Under the pieces are notes generated by a model that was given only the letters and a program-made list of their open reading frames with translations, did no database searches and had not been told where the DNA came from. The translations under genes and the position numbers were made by a program. A stretch of 64,000 nucleotides of DNA from Pyronema omphalodes (taxonomy: Eukaryota; Ascomycota; Pezizomycetes; Pezizales; Pyronemataceae), in contig JAJJXM010000004.1 of the NCBI GenBank assembly GCA_024516155.1, positions 1,426,001-1,490,000 on the forward strand, in the 5' to 3' direction. This document shows, piece by piece, positions 46,786-60,315 of this stretch. The stretch's first letter is position 1. Each line of letters starts with the position of its first letter.

Positions 46786-48115
46786 TCAAACCATAAAACC
46801 TCAAAGCCCTCCAATTCACCATTCACCTCTTCACGCCTATGTATTCACTACATATCATTCACCATCTCCCATACCATTGACTCCGAGTTATTTACTACCG
46901 GAGAACTTCCCGTAAAGCTATATCAACACTTTTTCTATTACATTTTCCAACAAAACACAAAGCCCTCCAATCAATCAAAAGTTGGTAACTCTGAAGTTAC
47001 AAAGGCATTGGGGTCAGGGACGCAATTCGTAACAATTTACGGTATCATTCTGCTGTAAAATGCATTAGAAAAATTGTTGCTATAGCGTGTCTATAGTCTT
47101 ACGGGAATTTCTCCACTTTGATTTTTTATGTGTAGTATTCTTCTTCTTCTTCTTCATATATAATATTCTGTTATTCTGCTATTCTGCTATTCTGCTATAC
47201 TGTTATTCTGCTACTCTGCTATTCTGCTATTCTGCTACTCTGCTCTACTGATATCCTGATATCCTGATCCCTTATATTCCGCTACACCAATCCCTTATAT
47301 CTAACAAACAAAATCAAATAACCACTCAATTCCTTTATATAAAAACAACAGCCACAAAAAAGAAAACAAATGCAACCCTAATTTCCATTCCATTCCCATT
47401 GCAATCGCAATCGCAGTCCCTTTGATCCCATTCTCCATTCTCAATACAATCCACCAGTACAAAAAAAAAGAAAACAAAAAACAAAAAAAAAAAAAAAACC
47501 AATCCGATAATGTAATATAATATAATGTAATGTATGGTATGGTATGTAATGTTCTGTAACAAAAACAACAAAAAAACAAGACCCATTGTGATATCCCCAA
47601 CCCCCTAAAAACACAAAAATCAAAATCAATAATTATAAAAAAAAAGAAACTCAAAAAAAAAAACAAAAAAACACCACAAAAAAGACATAATTTTGCATGC
47701 ATGCAGACGCCACAAAACTCCCATAAAAAAGAAAGAAAGAAAAAAAACTCTACCATGTTTACCAAGTTACCAAGTAAAAAAAAAGGAAAAAGACCCCCAA
47801 ACGTCAATAAGCAAAGCCTATTCCTTCCGGGGCCAGACGAGGCTACCTTCACCTCGACTAGCCCATTCCCAACCCAAACCCCAACCCCGACCACTTTATC
47901 ACTGTGTCCCATGTTTATCTTCTACTTGTCCTGTACTGATATGACCTGGCCTAGCCTGACCTGGTCTTTGTCCTTATGCTCATCTCCATGCTTATGCTCA
48001 TCCTAACCCTTTATTCCTTTCCCGTGGCCTGTTATGACCATCTCCATCTATCACCACCATCCCAACTTCTACCCGCCGATGAAGCCAACGAACTCGGCGA
48101 TGCCGAAGAAAACTC

Positions 48116-50670
48116 CTACGTCATTCCCAACAAGGCCATTTTCCTACCGACAGGACTAAGATCCTCACCATCCTCATCGGAATTATAAACGCCCGAATCC
48201 GTATCAATATCCCAAACCTGTTCCTGTTCACCATCCTGCTCTTCTCCAGCCCAAGCTTTCTGCATAGCCCCTCTTGTGTTCCATCTCAAAGTCCTACTAA
48301 TACTATCGATCCATTCTGTCGAATTACTTAGCACCGTAGGAAACGGGTATTGTGATGCTGCTATGGTGACAAAGTCTCCCTGTCGTAATTCGATCCGTCC
48401 TTTGCCGTCGAATGCACACCAGGCTGTTGCCCTGGATCCTTTGGGGACAGAGACACGGAGTAGCATCGAGTCGTTGAGAAGCATAGGCCGGAAGCTGAGG
48501 GAGTGCGGACAGATTGGAGTAAGTAGGATGGCTGGAATATCGGGGTGGACGAGAGAGCCACCGGCGCTGAGGGAATAGGCGGTGCTTCCGGTAGGCGTGG
48601 AGAATATGCAGCCATCGGCTTGGATTACGGTGAGGAGGTCGTTGTCGCCGAATAATTCGAGGTTCGAGACGTAAGGGGATGGCCCGCGGTCAATTACCAA
48701 TTCTATGGAATTGTGTTAGTGAACAGGATTGGGAAGGGGTGGGAGGAATTGGGGAGACTATATGCGGCCTACCATTAAGAACTTCAAACTGATCTTTCTC
48801 TACCGATTCTCCGTTCTCTTCTCGGTATACGGTGCAGGTGAATCTCATCCTCATGTTTACCCTCATTCCATCATCCAGTACTTTATCCAAGATTTCCCTG
48901 TATAAATCGAATTTAAAATTCGTCAAAAACCCAAGCGATCCCAAACTGAAGCTTAGTACTGGCGGTACAACTCTCTGAAAAAGCCAACTTGTGAAAAGTA
49001 CTGTTCCGTCTCCTCCGAGTGTCAAAACCAAATCAAATCTCTCCGGCTCACTCCAACACATTTCCGGTGTCCAGTACTTTAATTTCTCTCCGTGACCCAT
49101 CTCCTCTACCCCCCTTGCATTAAACCGTTGACTCCTTTGCAGCTTCTTATCCACATACACCATCGTCCCCTTATTAGCCATCAACCAAACCGCCAACTCT
49201 CTTGTCAGGGTGACAAGCTCGTTATCCCTTGCTTTAGTCACTATCATAACGGCTTTAACGGTCATTTTGCAGGTACGACGCTGGAGTTGTCTAGCCACCT
49301 CGCGGACTCCGAGTGCAGTTTGCATAAGACGGGAATGTGAACGATATTCATCGCCGGCGATCTCTTCTAGTACGCGCTCTACGTTGACTGCGGGGTCGAA
49401 GCGTTGATGGTAGAAACATGGTGATTGCAACGGAGCAAAGTTTGCGAAGCGAGCGGTGTGGGGAGGTGAAAAGGCGGCGGCGAGAGGGGGAGGAGCGGCG
49501 GTGGACGGTGTGTTGATCGAGAGGTTGTTCATTGTTGAGGGGGGTGTCGGTTGTGCCGCGCAGTGATGTGAGACCGGCTGCAGATGCTTCTTGGGTGTAT
49601 TCGTCGACCTCGTCGAGACTATTCCCATTGACTGTATTCGCTCTGTCGTAGGTTCCATTGTATCCATTCCCAGTGTAATTTCCCCCATTCGCACCACTCT
49701 CTTCATACCCCTGATAAACATACCTAGGCGAACCCATAGCACCGGCAGACATAATTGACTGGCGAAGATTGGTAGCGATAGACATTGGGGGTAAGCTTAG
49801 CGATGGGCGCCGGCTTGCCAACGCTTTTAGGAGGGTTTGTTGTGGAACTTCTGTAGTGATATTGTTGTGTTTCGGAGGTTTCGCGGGGTGTGCTGGAGAC
49901 GCGAGGGATATGCTGGTACCAGTTCCACCGGTAGTAGTGGCGTTCGGAGTTGGAGTTATTCCGCTGCTGCTACTAGGGCCCGTAGTGTTCGACACGTTAT
50001 TTGTGTCTGGAATTGGGTTTATGTTCGCCCCGTTATTCGTGTTTGAAACTGGATTAATGTTTGATCCACTCTTGTTGTTCCTTTCGTTCGCTCCACCTGA
50101 TCCAGATCCTGTTCCTGTTCGACTCTTGTTGTTCGCTTCGCTTCTTGCCTTTCGTGTTCCGGAGAAACTCTTCGTCTCGGGCAGCTTGGTATTCTCTGTC
50201 AACGAATACTTTTCAGGCAACTGAAAGACCTCGTGGAAAGCATCGACCAAATTCGGGGTCGGAGGGGGGAAAGATCCTGGTGGGAGAGGAGTATTCGGAG
50301 CTGTAGTTAGGCTTGCGATATTTGGAAGTAGATTGAGATGGTGATGATGATGATGACGGCGAGTCTTGTTCGAAGACTGTGATGAAGAGTTCTGCTGCAG
50401 CGGTGTATGAGAGGAGGGGGAGGAGGAGGAGGATCTCGGTGAAGTCGAAGGTGAAGGCTCAGTCGGAGGAGGAGATGTCAAAGGTAAAGTCTGCGCTTCA
50501 GGTTCAGAAATCCCCCCTCCAGTAGAAGACGGCGGCAGACTCCCCCGGCTATCAACTCCTCCGCAGGCTTCTAATGCAACTTGGGCGTTGGCTTTGTTAT
50601 CCCCATCCCGGTCCCGGCCCACTACCGTAACTTCTTCGCTGCGGCGTGCCGATATTTGCGGGGATGACAT
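48116..50670 (-). CDS. NAD+ kinase (ATP-NAD kinase), long disordered N-terminus
   Basis: Predicted enzyme phosphorylating NAD+ to NADP+, probably cytosolic. The C-terminal kinase is clear: CFYHQRFDPAVNVERVLEEI, MIVTKARDNELVTLTRELAV, the GGDG nucleotide loop in LVLTLGGDGTVLFTSWLFQ, SFSLGSLGFLTNF, then NELVIDRGPSPY across an intron (48772-48703), DGCIFSTPTGSTAYSLSAGG and the C-terminal beta-rich part ending at 48116. The N-terminal ~300 residues, starting at the ATG at 50670 (MSSPQISARR...), are low-complexity Ser/Pro/Asn-rich, with a His run. The upstream and downstream segments are in different frames; they must be joined by an intron somewhere between about 49800 and 49540. Candidate GT/AG pairs there are all weak, so that junction is unresolved. 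An alternative is a start inside the second frame near 49530. Confidence 0.88.
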
Positions 50671-53600
50671 GGTGTGCTTATTATTTTTGGATAGACTAGA
50701 AAGGCTAGATAATTACCCTGGTAAATCTACCGAATTTGGAAAAGCTCGGACCCGGGACGCCCTTTTTTCTTTTTTTTTAAATTTGAGATTTGAGATTTGA
50801 AAAGGCAAAGCAGGTTCAACAAAAGGGCCGTTCGTTCTTTGGTCAGTCAGGCTAATTGATTAATCTGCAACGGAGGTATTCTGTTGGTAAATGGTAAATG
50901 GTAATAATAATAATGAAACCCCGTATGATTTTATTCGATATCAGATGAGGAAGATGCGATCGATATACAGTAGTCTTTGAGATGCGACGTCTGGAATTGG
51001 TATTTGATGACCCTGAAATTTAATTTCGATGGAAGGAAGGTGTGGCGGATTATGCAGGTATTGTTGATTATGCAGGTATTTTGTGGATTATACAGTAATA
51101 CAGTAATAATGCAGGTAAGCGTAAGGGCTATTTCGTTCGATGACGGCGATAGGAGATGGCGATGAAAGCGGTCAGCCGTGGTGCTGTGTGCTTAATCAAT
51201 CAACCGACGCAGCTTGTGCAGCTTGTGCAGCTCGGGAGTCTATTCTATTCCGAGCTTTGCAGAGAAGAAGCTCGAGACGAGAACAGATAAAAGCCCTTGT
51301 GGCTTAACAGGTCGAAGCAGAAGGCGTTGAAGGCGCTGAAGGCTCTGGAATCTGGAAATCCGAAGCTATTTCCCCCCTGTGGCTGCTGCTGATATCCGTC
51401 AGTCAGTCAGATCAGATCAAATCAGTCAAGTCTATGACCCTATCAACCACAACCACAATCGCATCAACAAAAAAAAAAGAACCAAGCTCCGTCCATCTAT
51501 AGTGCCTTGCCATGGTGCTGCTATGGTGCTGCTATGGTGCTGCTATGGTGCTGCTATGGCATGGTATGGTTGGTATCAACAGTGCCCAGATTCCACCAAC
51601 ACCAAACCCATCCGCCGAAATCCAACGTGACTGCAGATCGGGAGCATCCGAACTTGATTTAGGATACCGCGCGGGAACGGAGCGACAAACCTAATGATCT
51701 AATGACCTATGACCTATGACTATGACTTAATGGTGCGGGGTGATGGCGACGGTGACGGAGACTGTGACGGTGACGGAGACTGTGACGGTGACGGAGACTG
51801 TGACGGTGACGGTGAAGAACGGAACGAAAAAGATGATAAGGCGAAAGGAACGAAAATAATGGCACCAAAATTTTATAGCTTGTTGACAGAACTGTTGATC
51901 GACGAATGAATAGCTTCTCACAGGCTTCTAGCCGCTATGGATGGATGCCGATATGTGTGTGTGTATGTTGGAGCTAAAGATTTTCTGCGATGCGATGCGA
52001 GGCGGCGACTATGTCCATAAAGTGAAGATAAGAAAAGAGCAGTATTCTGTAAGTTCAGAGTAGGTTGGAAGCAAGAGTAAGTCTGTAGCAACTACGACAA
52101 AAAAAATAAAAAAAAGCTGGGGGATATGGTGTGTAAGTAAAGCGACGAAAAGCGACGAAAAGCGACGAAAAGCTGGGCTGAGCTGATACAAGCTGGAGCT
52201 GTTTGATATCGATATGTATCGCGATGGCTGTTTTAGTTTTAACAGTTTTTGTTTTTTTATTTTTTTATTTTTTTTTTCTGCACGGCTAGCTGTGTGTATG
52301 TCTGTATATATAGTCGACCCTAGTATTCTAGTATTGCAGTATCGAGTGTATTCTAGAACTTTGCTGGTGGTTGTGGTGGTGGTGGGGGGTGGCGGGCGGG
52401 TAGGTAGGTATGTAGGTAGGTAGGTAGGCGAACAGAGCGTTGACAGATTGTGCAGATTGTGCAGATTGTACAGATTGCTATATGATAGCTACAGCTACAG
52501 TAGGCTGCGGTGCGGATTAAAAAAAAAAAAAACAAGATACAGATGAAAACAAGATATACAGAACAGTAAAATAGACCCCTCTCCACTCCGTCCTGCTCCT
52601 AGCTCCTAGCTCACCGTGAACCGAACCCAATAGCCCATGAGCTGTACCCTATCGAGCCTATTGGAGCCATTGGACTGCCTTAAACCACAGTATCAGACCA
52701 TCGAACTATCAAACTATCAGACTATTGTACTGTATGAGAATCCTTAACATCAACCAACACCGAAACCCACGCGTAAAATGCAGTTGTGGTTATGATTCCT
52801 TGGGTTTTTTTCGTAACTGATCATACGTACATATAACTTCTGCAAGGAGCATGGAGTATTTTAGGCGCCCGGGTGTTTTATGCTTGCTGGGTTGTTGGGT
52901 GGAGGGGTGGATGGGGATTGGGGAGGGGGAGGGGGTTGGTTCGGATGGGAATTACGGGATGGGATGGGGGAGGGAGGAGGAGGGATGGGGATGGGGGATA
53001 CGATAGATAGAATCCCAGAGCCATGAAACCTACGGAACAGATACAATACAATACAATAGCACCAATACCAATACCAATACCAATACCAATACCAATACCA
53101 ATACCAATACCAATACCAACAAGCAACAAGCAACAAGCAACAAACAATAAGAATTCCTTACCATAAAAAAACACACAGATTTTAGCTACGTAAACGTAAT
53201 AAAAAGCAAATGACGATATGTGTAGATATATATACATGTACCGGTACCGAGTACCGAGTACCGAGTTTGATGGTATGTATGGTATAGGGCAATTACTGCA
53301 GCTTGTAATCTGCAGGCAACAACCATGGCCATGGTTTATGGTGCAGTATATTCGCACTTTTTGTCTTATGTACATACGACTGTACATACATATCATGAAC
53401 GTGCGGAACGGAACGGTGTGTTGTTTTAAGGGCACCAGATATATAAAAGTGAAGCAAAAACCACTGCTACAACTACAAGGCTATAACTATCAAGGCTGAT
53501 ACAAAGTATTATAAATCATTACAAATCGTCCATAATTAATCTGGGAGGTTTCATAATTTAAAGCTCAAAATCTCAACTAAGAACCTGCGAAGTGTGATGA

Positions 53601-54852
53601 AGCATCTTGAAGCATTATGAAGCAAGGCTGTATAGGTTATATAGGCTATATAAGCTAGGCTACATATTGCGTTACAAATAAGGATAATAATCATAATCAT
53701 AATCATAATCATAATCAGAGTAATAGGATCAGAATTGAAATCCGTATCTCAAGACCCCATACCCACTGTATCAAATCGAATAAACAGTAACGGATGGTAT
53801 GGTAACGATTCAATAACCTCACCTCATATCCCATCATCATCATTAACCATATCCGCAATAGCCGCAGTAACTCGGGACTGACGTATGTACATAACATACA
53901 ACAAATAACTTCAATTACGCGCCGTACCTAGATGGATGGATACCCTACCCTGCCTATCATACCCCACCCCGCCATACCTACACTATCCTATCTTATCCTA
54001 TCCTATCCCACCATACCATACCTACCATACCATACTATATCCTGGCGATTTATAGGCATTATTTTCATATCGACTGACTCCGCCGCAGGTCAACCACCAC
54101 TTCACATACCCTGCATATATACCCTGGGTATAGGTAGAGTTAGAGTTATAGTTAAGCGAGGGATGACGATGGGATACATACGATGTGAAACCCCGAAAAA
54201 AACAAATCACGGGGATTATGTATGAAAATCACGAGTATCATATGTAGACAAGACAAGAAAAGGCAAGACAAGACAAGACAAGACAAGACAAGACTGGATA
54301 AGACAGTATAAGAGAAGAAGACAAGACAGGATAAAATGGATAAGACAGGATGAACCTTTGGAACGCGGGAAACACAGGGGGTAATGGAACTTATGATTAT
54401 GTGCACTGAGATTACAGAATTTACCTGTGAACCTGGGAACCGGGGAAGCTCAGCTATGTAAGATATATAAGCTATTTACATAAGCTATGAAATCAACCAT
54501 ACACGACATTGAATGAAAATCTATATATGAATAATCATGAATAATGATGAATAATGGTTTAATATCCCCGCCTTACCCCACTGACAAACACACCCCCCCA
54601 ACGGACCCCACATACATAGAATACATACATAGCTGTCATGTCATGGGATATGCATCTTGTATGATCTCTACGTATAAAATCCCGAAGCCAAAAGCAACAG
54701 AAGATAAATATTTTTGATATCGATCTGTAACTCCAGGTCTGTAACGCTGCAGTTGGGTTTGAGCATAAGGTAAGACTACATATGGTGCTTGTTACCATAT
54801 ACCCTGTACTAGTTGATTCACCGAATAGTAGTAGTGGTTTCGGGTTCGCTGT
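50671..54852. other. Gene-free stretch upstream of NAD kinase
   Basis: The first few hundred bases are the NAD kinase promoter. Tandem arrays: ATGGTGCTGCT (51511-51560), GTGACGGAGACT (51750-51815), AAAGCGACGA (52138-52172), GGTAGGTA (52395-52428), ACCAAT (53061-53118), ATAATC (53688-53718), CTATC (53985-54010) and ACAAG (54250-54295). No coding pattern is recognised. Confidence 0.45.
53061..53118. repeat. 6-bp microsatellite (ACCAAT)n
   Basis: Nine or so perfect copies, followed by AACAAGC repeats. Confidence 0.85.
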
Positions 54853-55064
54853 ATAGTGGAGGACTTCCCATCGCTCTATTGGGGGTGGATAGAATAACCT
54901 CAACTTCATCTATTCGATAGCGATAGAAAATCCGAATAGACAGGGGGGTAGGGACCCCCCTGTCTATCCTAGTGCTCTATTCGCGTTCTATAAAAAATAT
55001 TTTTTTGTGGTGAAATGGACTCTCACGTCCGTTGCTATAGAGCGATGGGAAGTCCTCCAGTGTA
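54852..55064. mobile_element. Tc1/mariner-like MITE with TA target duplication
   Basis: The element spans 54854-55062 (209 bp), flanked by TA on both sides. The left end reads TAGTGGAGGACTTCCCATCG and continues to CTCTAT; the right end, on the opposite strand, reads CACTGGAGGACTTCCCATCG and continues the same way. Of 25 terminal positions only two differ. There is no coding capacity. The interior has a perfect 14-bp stem with a 4-base loop at 54936-54967 (ATAGACAGGGGGGT paired with its complement) and TCTATTCG-type short repeats. Size, long TIRs and TA duplication fit a non-autonomous Tc1/mariner-superfamily element; the family is inferred from these structural features only. Confidence 0.85.
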
Positions 55065-58000
55065 TAATGCATTTTTTGTAACGTATGATGAGCGGGAATT
55101 GGGTATGAGGCTTGTTGCGCCCTGGACTCTGGTTTGGGCTCTCAGGGTTTCCCGAGGAGCCTGAAGAGCATGGGATACGATATGATACATACGAGACACA
55201 AGAGACGAAACGGGATATGCGCATTAAAACCTAAACCCCAAACCCAACCCAAAACTCTGGTACATGCTATATTCGATGAACCCATACAAAACATAACACA
55301 ACATAACATATCCGGGATCGAGGTTTGGGGGTCCCATACACTCCATATTTTTATCATAACTTCTTTCGCATCATATAGTGGTGGTATGTAAATGATATGT
55401 TTCATCCGAACCTTCTGAAAGTACGTTAACCAAACACCAGAACACCCAACACCAAAAAACGAACAAATATTTTTTTTCACAAAACGCTATGGTATACAAT
55501 ACAATACAATACGTCAACCCCATGCATTGCATTGCATTGCATTACATTGCATAGTCGCCTACCATGGCATGTCATCATAGCCTGTAGATACCACGCCGCC
55601 AGATAACTGGACACCTGAACAAACGACGTAAGCGCGCTGCTATGCCTGCTATGGCTGCGGCTTTGTATGGCACCATATTTTGGCCTGGAATGTTGCCTGG
55701 TGATCGTGATCTGTCATTTTAGGATTTTAGGATTCTGATACCCTATTGTGGTATGTCATGTCATATGTATGTTGTCTGTGTTGAAGATTTATGCATAGTT
55801 TACATGAATCGATGATTTGTAACAGTGATAGCAACAGCAATCATAATCCGCTACCAAGGTCTACATATGATACATATCAACAAACCGGCTGGCATCATAT
55901 GTAGATGTAGGCAACCATCGAGATACAGAGGTAAAGATAAAGATAAAAATAAAGGTAGGTACATGTATGTCAGTAGGTACTTAGCTAGGTACTTCAGTTT
56001 CCCCGAGTTTCTCCGAAGCTGTTGCTTCTGGTGGTGGTGGTAGTGGTGGTGGCGGTATGTATACAGCCGCCAATGGCATGGCATATTTATGCCATATTTA
56101 TGCAATGGTATGATACCCAGTATACCTCACTCACCTTCTAACCCTCAAGTACCGCTCCCGAGTCCTGCTCCCGAATCGGCCCGAACTCGCGAACTCGAAG
56201 TTGGATGCAGGAATCCGATGGATAGATAGCTAGCCGCTATGTAGTGGAGTTACTGGTTGACCCATCCCTGCATAATTGAGTCGCAACTTGCGACCAACTA
56301 GGCAGCACTGAGCAGTACCGTACACGTTTTTTGGTTTGCATTGTTTTTTTACATACAAAGCTAGGCTTTAAGGCATCAGGTTCATAGATCTTAGGCATAA
56401 GTAAATTGAGGCTGAGCTGCTGAAGGATAATTCCAAATTTGAGGGGGGGGAGGGGGGGGTTCCTAGGCTGCGTGGGACAATCGTGGGACAGTCGTGGGAT
56501 TCAGATTCAGCCTGACCCTGAACTTACAAACTTAAGCTTGATTCCTGGGAGTCTGGGAGCCTGGGAGCCTGGACAAAAGAAAAGAAAAGAAAAGAAAATC
56601 CCTGGATTCCGGGATTCCAGAATTCCGGAATGCCGGAAAGATATGAGCTATATATATTTCTATTTCTTCTAGAAAACTTGGTTGGTTGGATGGCTCAGTT
56701 TTTGTTTTTGTTTTTTTATTTTTCTTTTTTTTCTGGAATGTGGAATATGTATGTTACAGAGGAGGAAAAAGATAGGTTGAAAGAAGCGCTCGGGGCTCGG
56801 GGCATGCGCGAAATTCTTCAGCTCCTTTTTCTTTTCTTCCTCAAAAAACGAAAAATTATGCCCCTCCCACCACCACTACCTCCCCCCAAGACTCCAGGAT
56901 CCAGGCTGAAACAAGTAAAACGGATACGTCGCTCGCTCGCTTGATAAATCCAAGCTTGAGAAACCGCAAAAGCAAGAGCTTGATCCTCCCTATCCCTGAC
57001 CATAGCTAGCTAGCTACTTTTTTCAGGGTCCTAAAAATTTACGATGGAACCGCGTGGGCCGTGCGTATCTTGAGGATCATTCGATATAACTTATGCCTAC
57101 CATACTCTCTACAGCAAGCCAGCAAGCCATATATAACTCTAACGGTATAACCAAACCCCCCTTCCACCCCACGTGTTGCGTGGAAGGTTTCGAATCAGGA
57201 ATCATAATTACTGCATGTAAATATATCTATGTATCATCCTCTGTGCGCAGCTTATCGATTGAAATAGGTATATCTCCATGTAAAACCTATGGAGACCCTA
57301 CATATGAGCAAGATAAAAAAATCAGAACATGGGACTCAGGGGCCCGGGAGGTCTGAGAGTCACGGTGGATCTTTTATGTTTTCTTTTTCCACTGTTTTTT
57401 CATCTTTTCTTTTTATTTTCCTTGAAAACAAGCACAAAGACAAGGGAATAAGCTTAGGTATGTTATGCATCCAAAGTGAAATTTTACACTTTGTATGTAG
57501 ATTACCTTAAGCGATATGTCGATAAAAGTTCTACTGTGCTCTACCTACATATTCGCCTCGTTATCTTGACAGTTGACAGCGGTTGGATGGATAGATAAAC
57601 GCCGATCGAACAGCGGTATGTGTTATGTAGTTGGTTCAGCTGTATGTAGATTACTATTCTAAGCTTTGACCGTTTATGTAGGGCGCCACGAAGCTTCGGT
57701 TTGGCTTCATGAGTTTATTACTTCAGCGTATGTAGAACTTTCTCTCACCGCTTCTAAAGAGAGGTTACGGTTTATCTCCACATATGTAATTAGGTATTTA
57801 CTCTACACCGTATATGTACACCACGGGAACTCCACCGCCCCTTTTCAAACCCTTTTTTCGGTATCATCATTTGGGTTCCATACAAAAAACTATTATGTAC
57901 CTGAGTATATACAAAGATGATTCAAAAAAAAAACATCAGATCCGTCCCGATTTTTCTTTTTTCTCGTCTTGAGCTCTTTCATCCCTAGTTCTTTAGTTTT

Positions 58001-58994
58001 TGATCAATTCTTCAGTAAGAAATACAATATTGATCTCGATATTGCGGGTAAGATGCCGGTATGTATGTAAATTTCTTAATGAAATTACTATACGCCCCTG
58101 ATCTCCGCTCTAAACTTTACCTATCTCCCGTCTCACGTCCATGATTATAGCTTTGGTAATTTGTTTATGCATATCTATTTATCTATCTATCACTTGGTAG
58201 ATCCTTTTTATTTTATGTATGCGTATTCTGTGTTTTCTGTGTACGGAAGGCTTATATTCTTCCTTTCTTTCTTTCTATACGGATAGAGATATAGATACAT
58301 AACCGGATTCACTGAACAGGTCTGTATGTATGTAAATTATAATCTGTATCAACTTTTTTTCTTCACCGGCAGCTGTCGACTCCTACTAAAGATTCCCGTA
58401 GAAGCACAAAAGCTCTATGTACATATGTAGTCTGTAGATCTTCCGACGCGCTTCATCCATCTACATAAACTTCAGCACGTTTTTTCGCGCGATTTTGGCA
58501 GCCGGTGAGCGCCGCGAGTAACTCTAGTCTTTAGACATAGAAGCTAGAAGCACCTGTCAGTGCAAAGTGCAACGTGCTCATAGTTTAGTCTATGTAGTCT
58601 AGTCCATCGTTCCGAGCTTCCGGATAAGGCTTTATTGCGATGTGCAAACGCCTTGAAATTTTCGAAATTTTCCTTAGATACGGCCGGCCGTATGTACAGA
58701 TGAGAAATTTTTACGAATGGAAGAAAGAAATTGAAGATCGGAAGGAGATAAAGAAACGGTTGATTAATGTAAGTAAAGGCCACGTGTGGGCGGTTACACA
58801 ACGTGGTTGTATATATCGTGCAGATACATACATCAAACACGTGCCGGCTTCGGTGTATGTACATATGGAATGGTCGATTGTATGTAGATGGAATCTGAGC
58901 TCGTAAGATGAACTTCAGATAATCTTGAGATGAAATTACGTGGACTAAGCAGGGTTTTGGTGTAGGAAAAAATTATCGGAAATGTCAAAAAGTA
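55065..58994. other. Gene-free stretch with short repeats and one unrecognised ORF
   Basis: Small arrays: (AATAC)n at 55495-55512 and (ATTGC)n at 55527-55552. Many TACATA/TATGTAGA words occur between 57230 and 58900. An 88-codon + strand frame at 58640-58906 (MCKRLEIFEIFLRYGRPYVQ...) has a protein-like, Lys/Glu-rich first half and an internal GTAAGT after KKRLIN that could be a splice donor; it is unrecognised. Confidence 0.35.
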
Positions 58995-59084
58995 CTCCTC
59001 CGGGTGGGCTTGAACCACCAACCTCCTGATCGCAGATGCATGATCTTAACAGTCAGACGCGCTAGCCAATTGCGCCACGGGGGA
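58995..59084 (-). tRNA. tRNA-Asn (GTT) with a 16-nt intron
   Basis: On the minus strand: acceptor TCCCCCG pairs with CGGAGGA (one C-A mismatch), D arm GGCGCAATTGGCTAGCGC, anticodon stem TCTGA with TCAGG, GTT anticodon, and T arm GGTGGTTCAAGCCCACC. Sixteen bases after anticodon position 37 (about AGATCATGCATCTGCG) interrupt the loop exactly where nuclear tRNA introns lie. A T-run follows the 3' end. The acceptor-stem mismatch is the only oddity. Confidence 0.9.
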
Positions 59085-60315
59085 TTGTTGATAACGCGAA
59101 TGTTTAGTCATTCTATAACGCATAATTCTCTTCAAAGCAATTGTCACATGGTGCGATTTGATGATGACGCCATGACAGTGGCATGAAGTTAAGTTTTATA
59201 TATAGACTGTAAACATATTCCATCATAGACAATCTTAAAGTTCCTGATATAGCACCATACATCAAGGTTACTTCTGTATCAATACGTAAGCTCGATTGAC
59301 AAGGTGAAGATGTTGAGTAATACTTCTCTCACTCCTTCCACGACAAGACAACGCGGCAGCCCCACATCAACTTTGGTTAACATACGTAGGATCAACGCCA
59401 TCTGATTGATCACTAAACCCCCATACCAGGGTATCTATGTACAGCTTCTAGAAGCCCCGCATAATTACTTTTGTTTTTCAATACCAGAATATCCTCATAC
59501 TTGCTTCTTTTCAGCCTTCGGCTTTATCGGCCCCGAATTTTCGCTTACATATATATGTGCATCGTGCCATCCATAAAAACTTGGAAGTGGAAGAGACTCA
59601 AGGACCAAGGTTCTTCGGATATATGCTCGCTACTTCTCACTTATCGCCGAATTAATAATACATAGTCGATCTAGAAATACTATGAACGCCGGTTGCGGAT
59701 CGGGTATGTAGAATTGAAATAACACTGTTGGTGTGAAAGAGTGGAAGCTTCTCGATACCCTGGTACTGGCATCTTGTTATCCATAGCGGGGTTGAAGCTT
59801 GGTTTAGTGGGAGATAGTAAACACCATGGCAAGGTTTTTGAGGTCTGAAGGTGAATAGGTGAAACATTCTGTGGGGTTGCAAAGAGCCGAATGCTTACTT
59901 GGATGTGGTAGGGCTAAACCTAGTCATGGACTATCACACATTTACTCCATATTTTCGGTTGTTGAATTCTCTACGTAATTCATTCATCACTCAGGCGCTA
60001 CATGAATAAGTTTGATTTTCTTAACAATATATTGCCACTAAGCTGCAAAAACTATTCTTCAATAGCCTTGTGTATTCAAAAGTTTTAGTTCCTTCCTCTA
60101 AATCCAGTCCAATCGCCGTCATCTATCTACGTACATGTATTCAATTGCACCCATAATTAAAAGCCTTACACATCTGGTGAATATCCACAGTAAACTTTAG
60201 TGACTTACTACGATCAACGGCAGACCTGTGATCATGACTCACATAGCCACCGAAGAAAACTAATCCTCAGAACCTCCTCAGAATACGGTGTGATATATCA
60301 TGAACTTCCCCCGTA
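59085..60315. other. AT-rich intergenic stretch between tRNA-Asn and the membrane ORF
   Basis: Short frames on both strands (for example 59652-59882 on minus) show no motif. Nothing else recognised. Confidence 0.4.

Larger units (their letters stand above)
41998..48115. other. About 6 kb satellite-dense gene-free stretch
   Basis: Between the 3' ends of CDC14 (+) and NAD kinase (-). At least fifteen different tandem-repeat families follow one another, and almost every long ORF here is a by-product of repeats with unit length divisible by three or without stop codons. No domain or splice pattern is visible. Confidence 0.6.
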
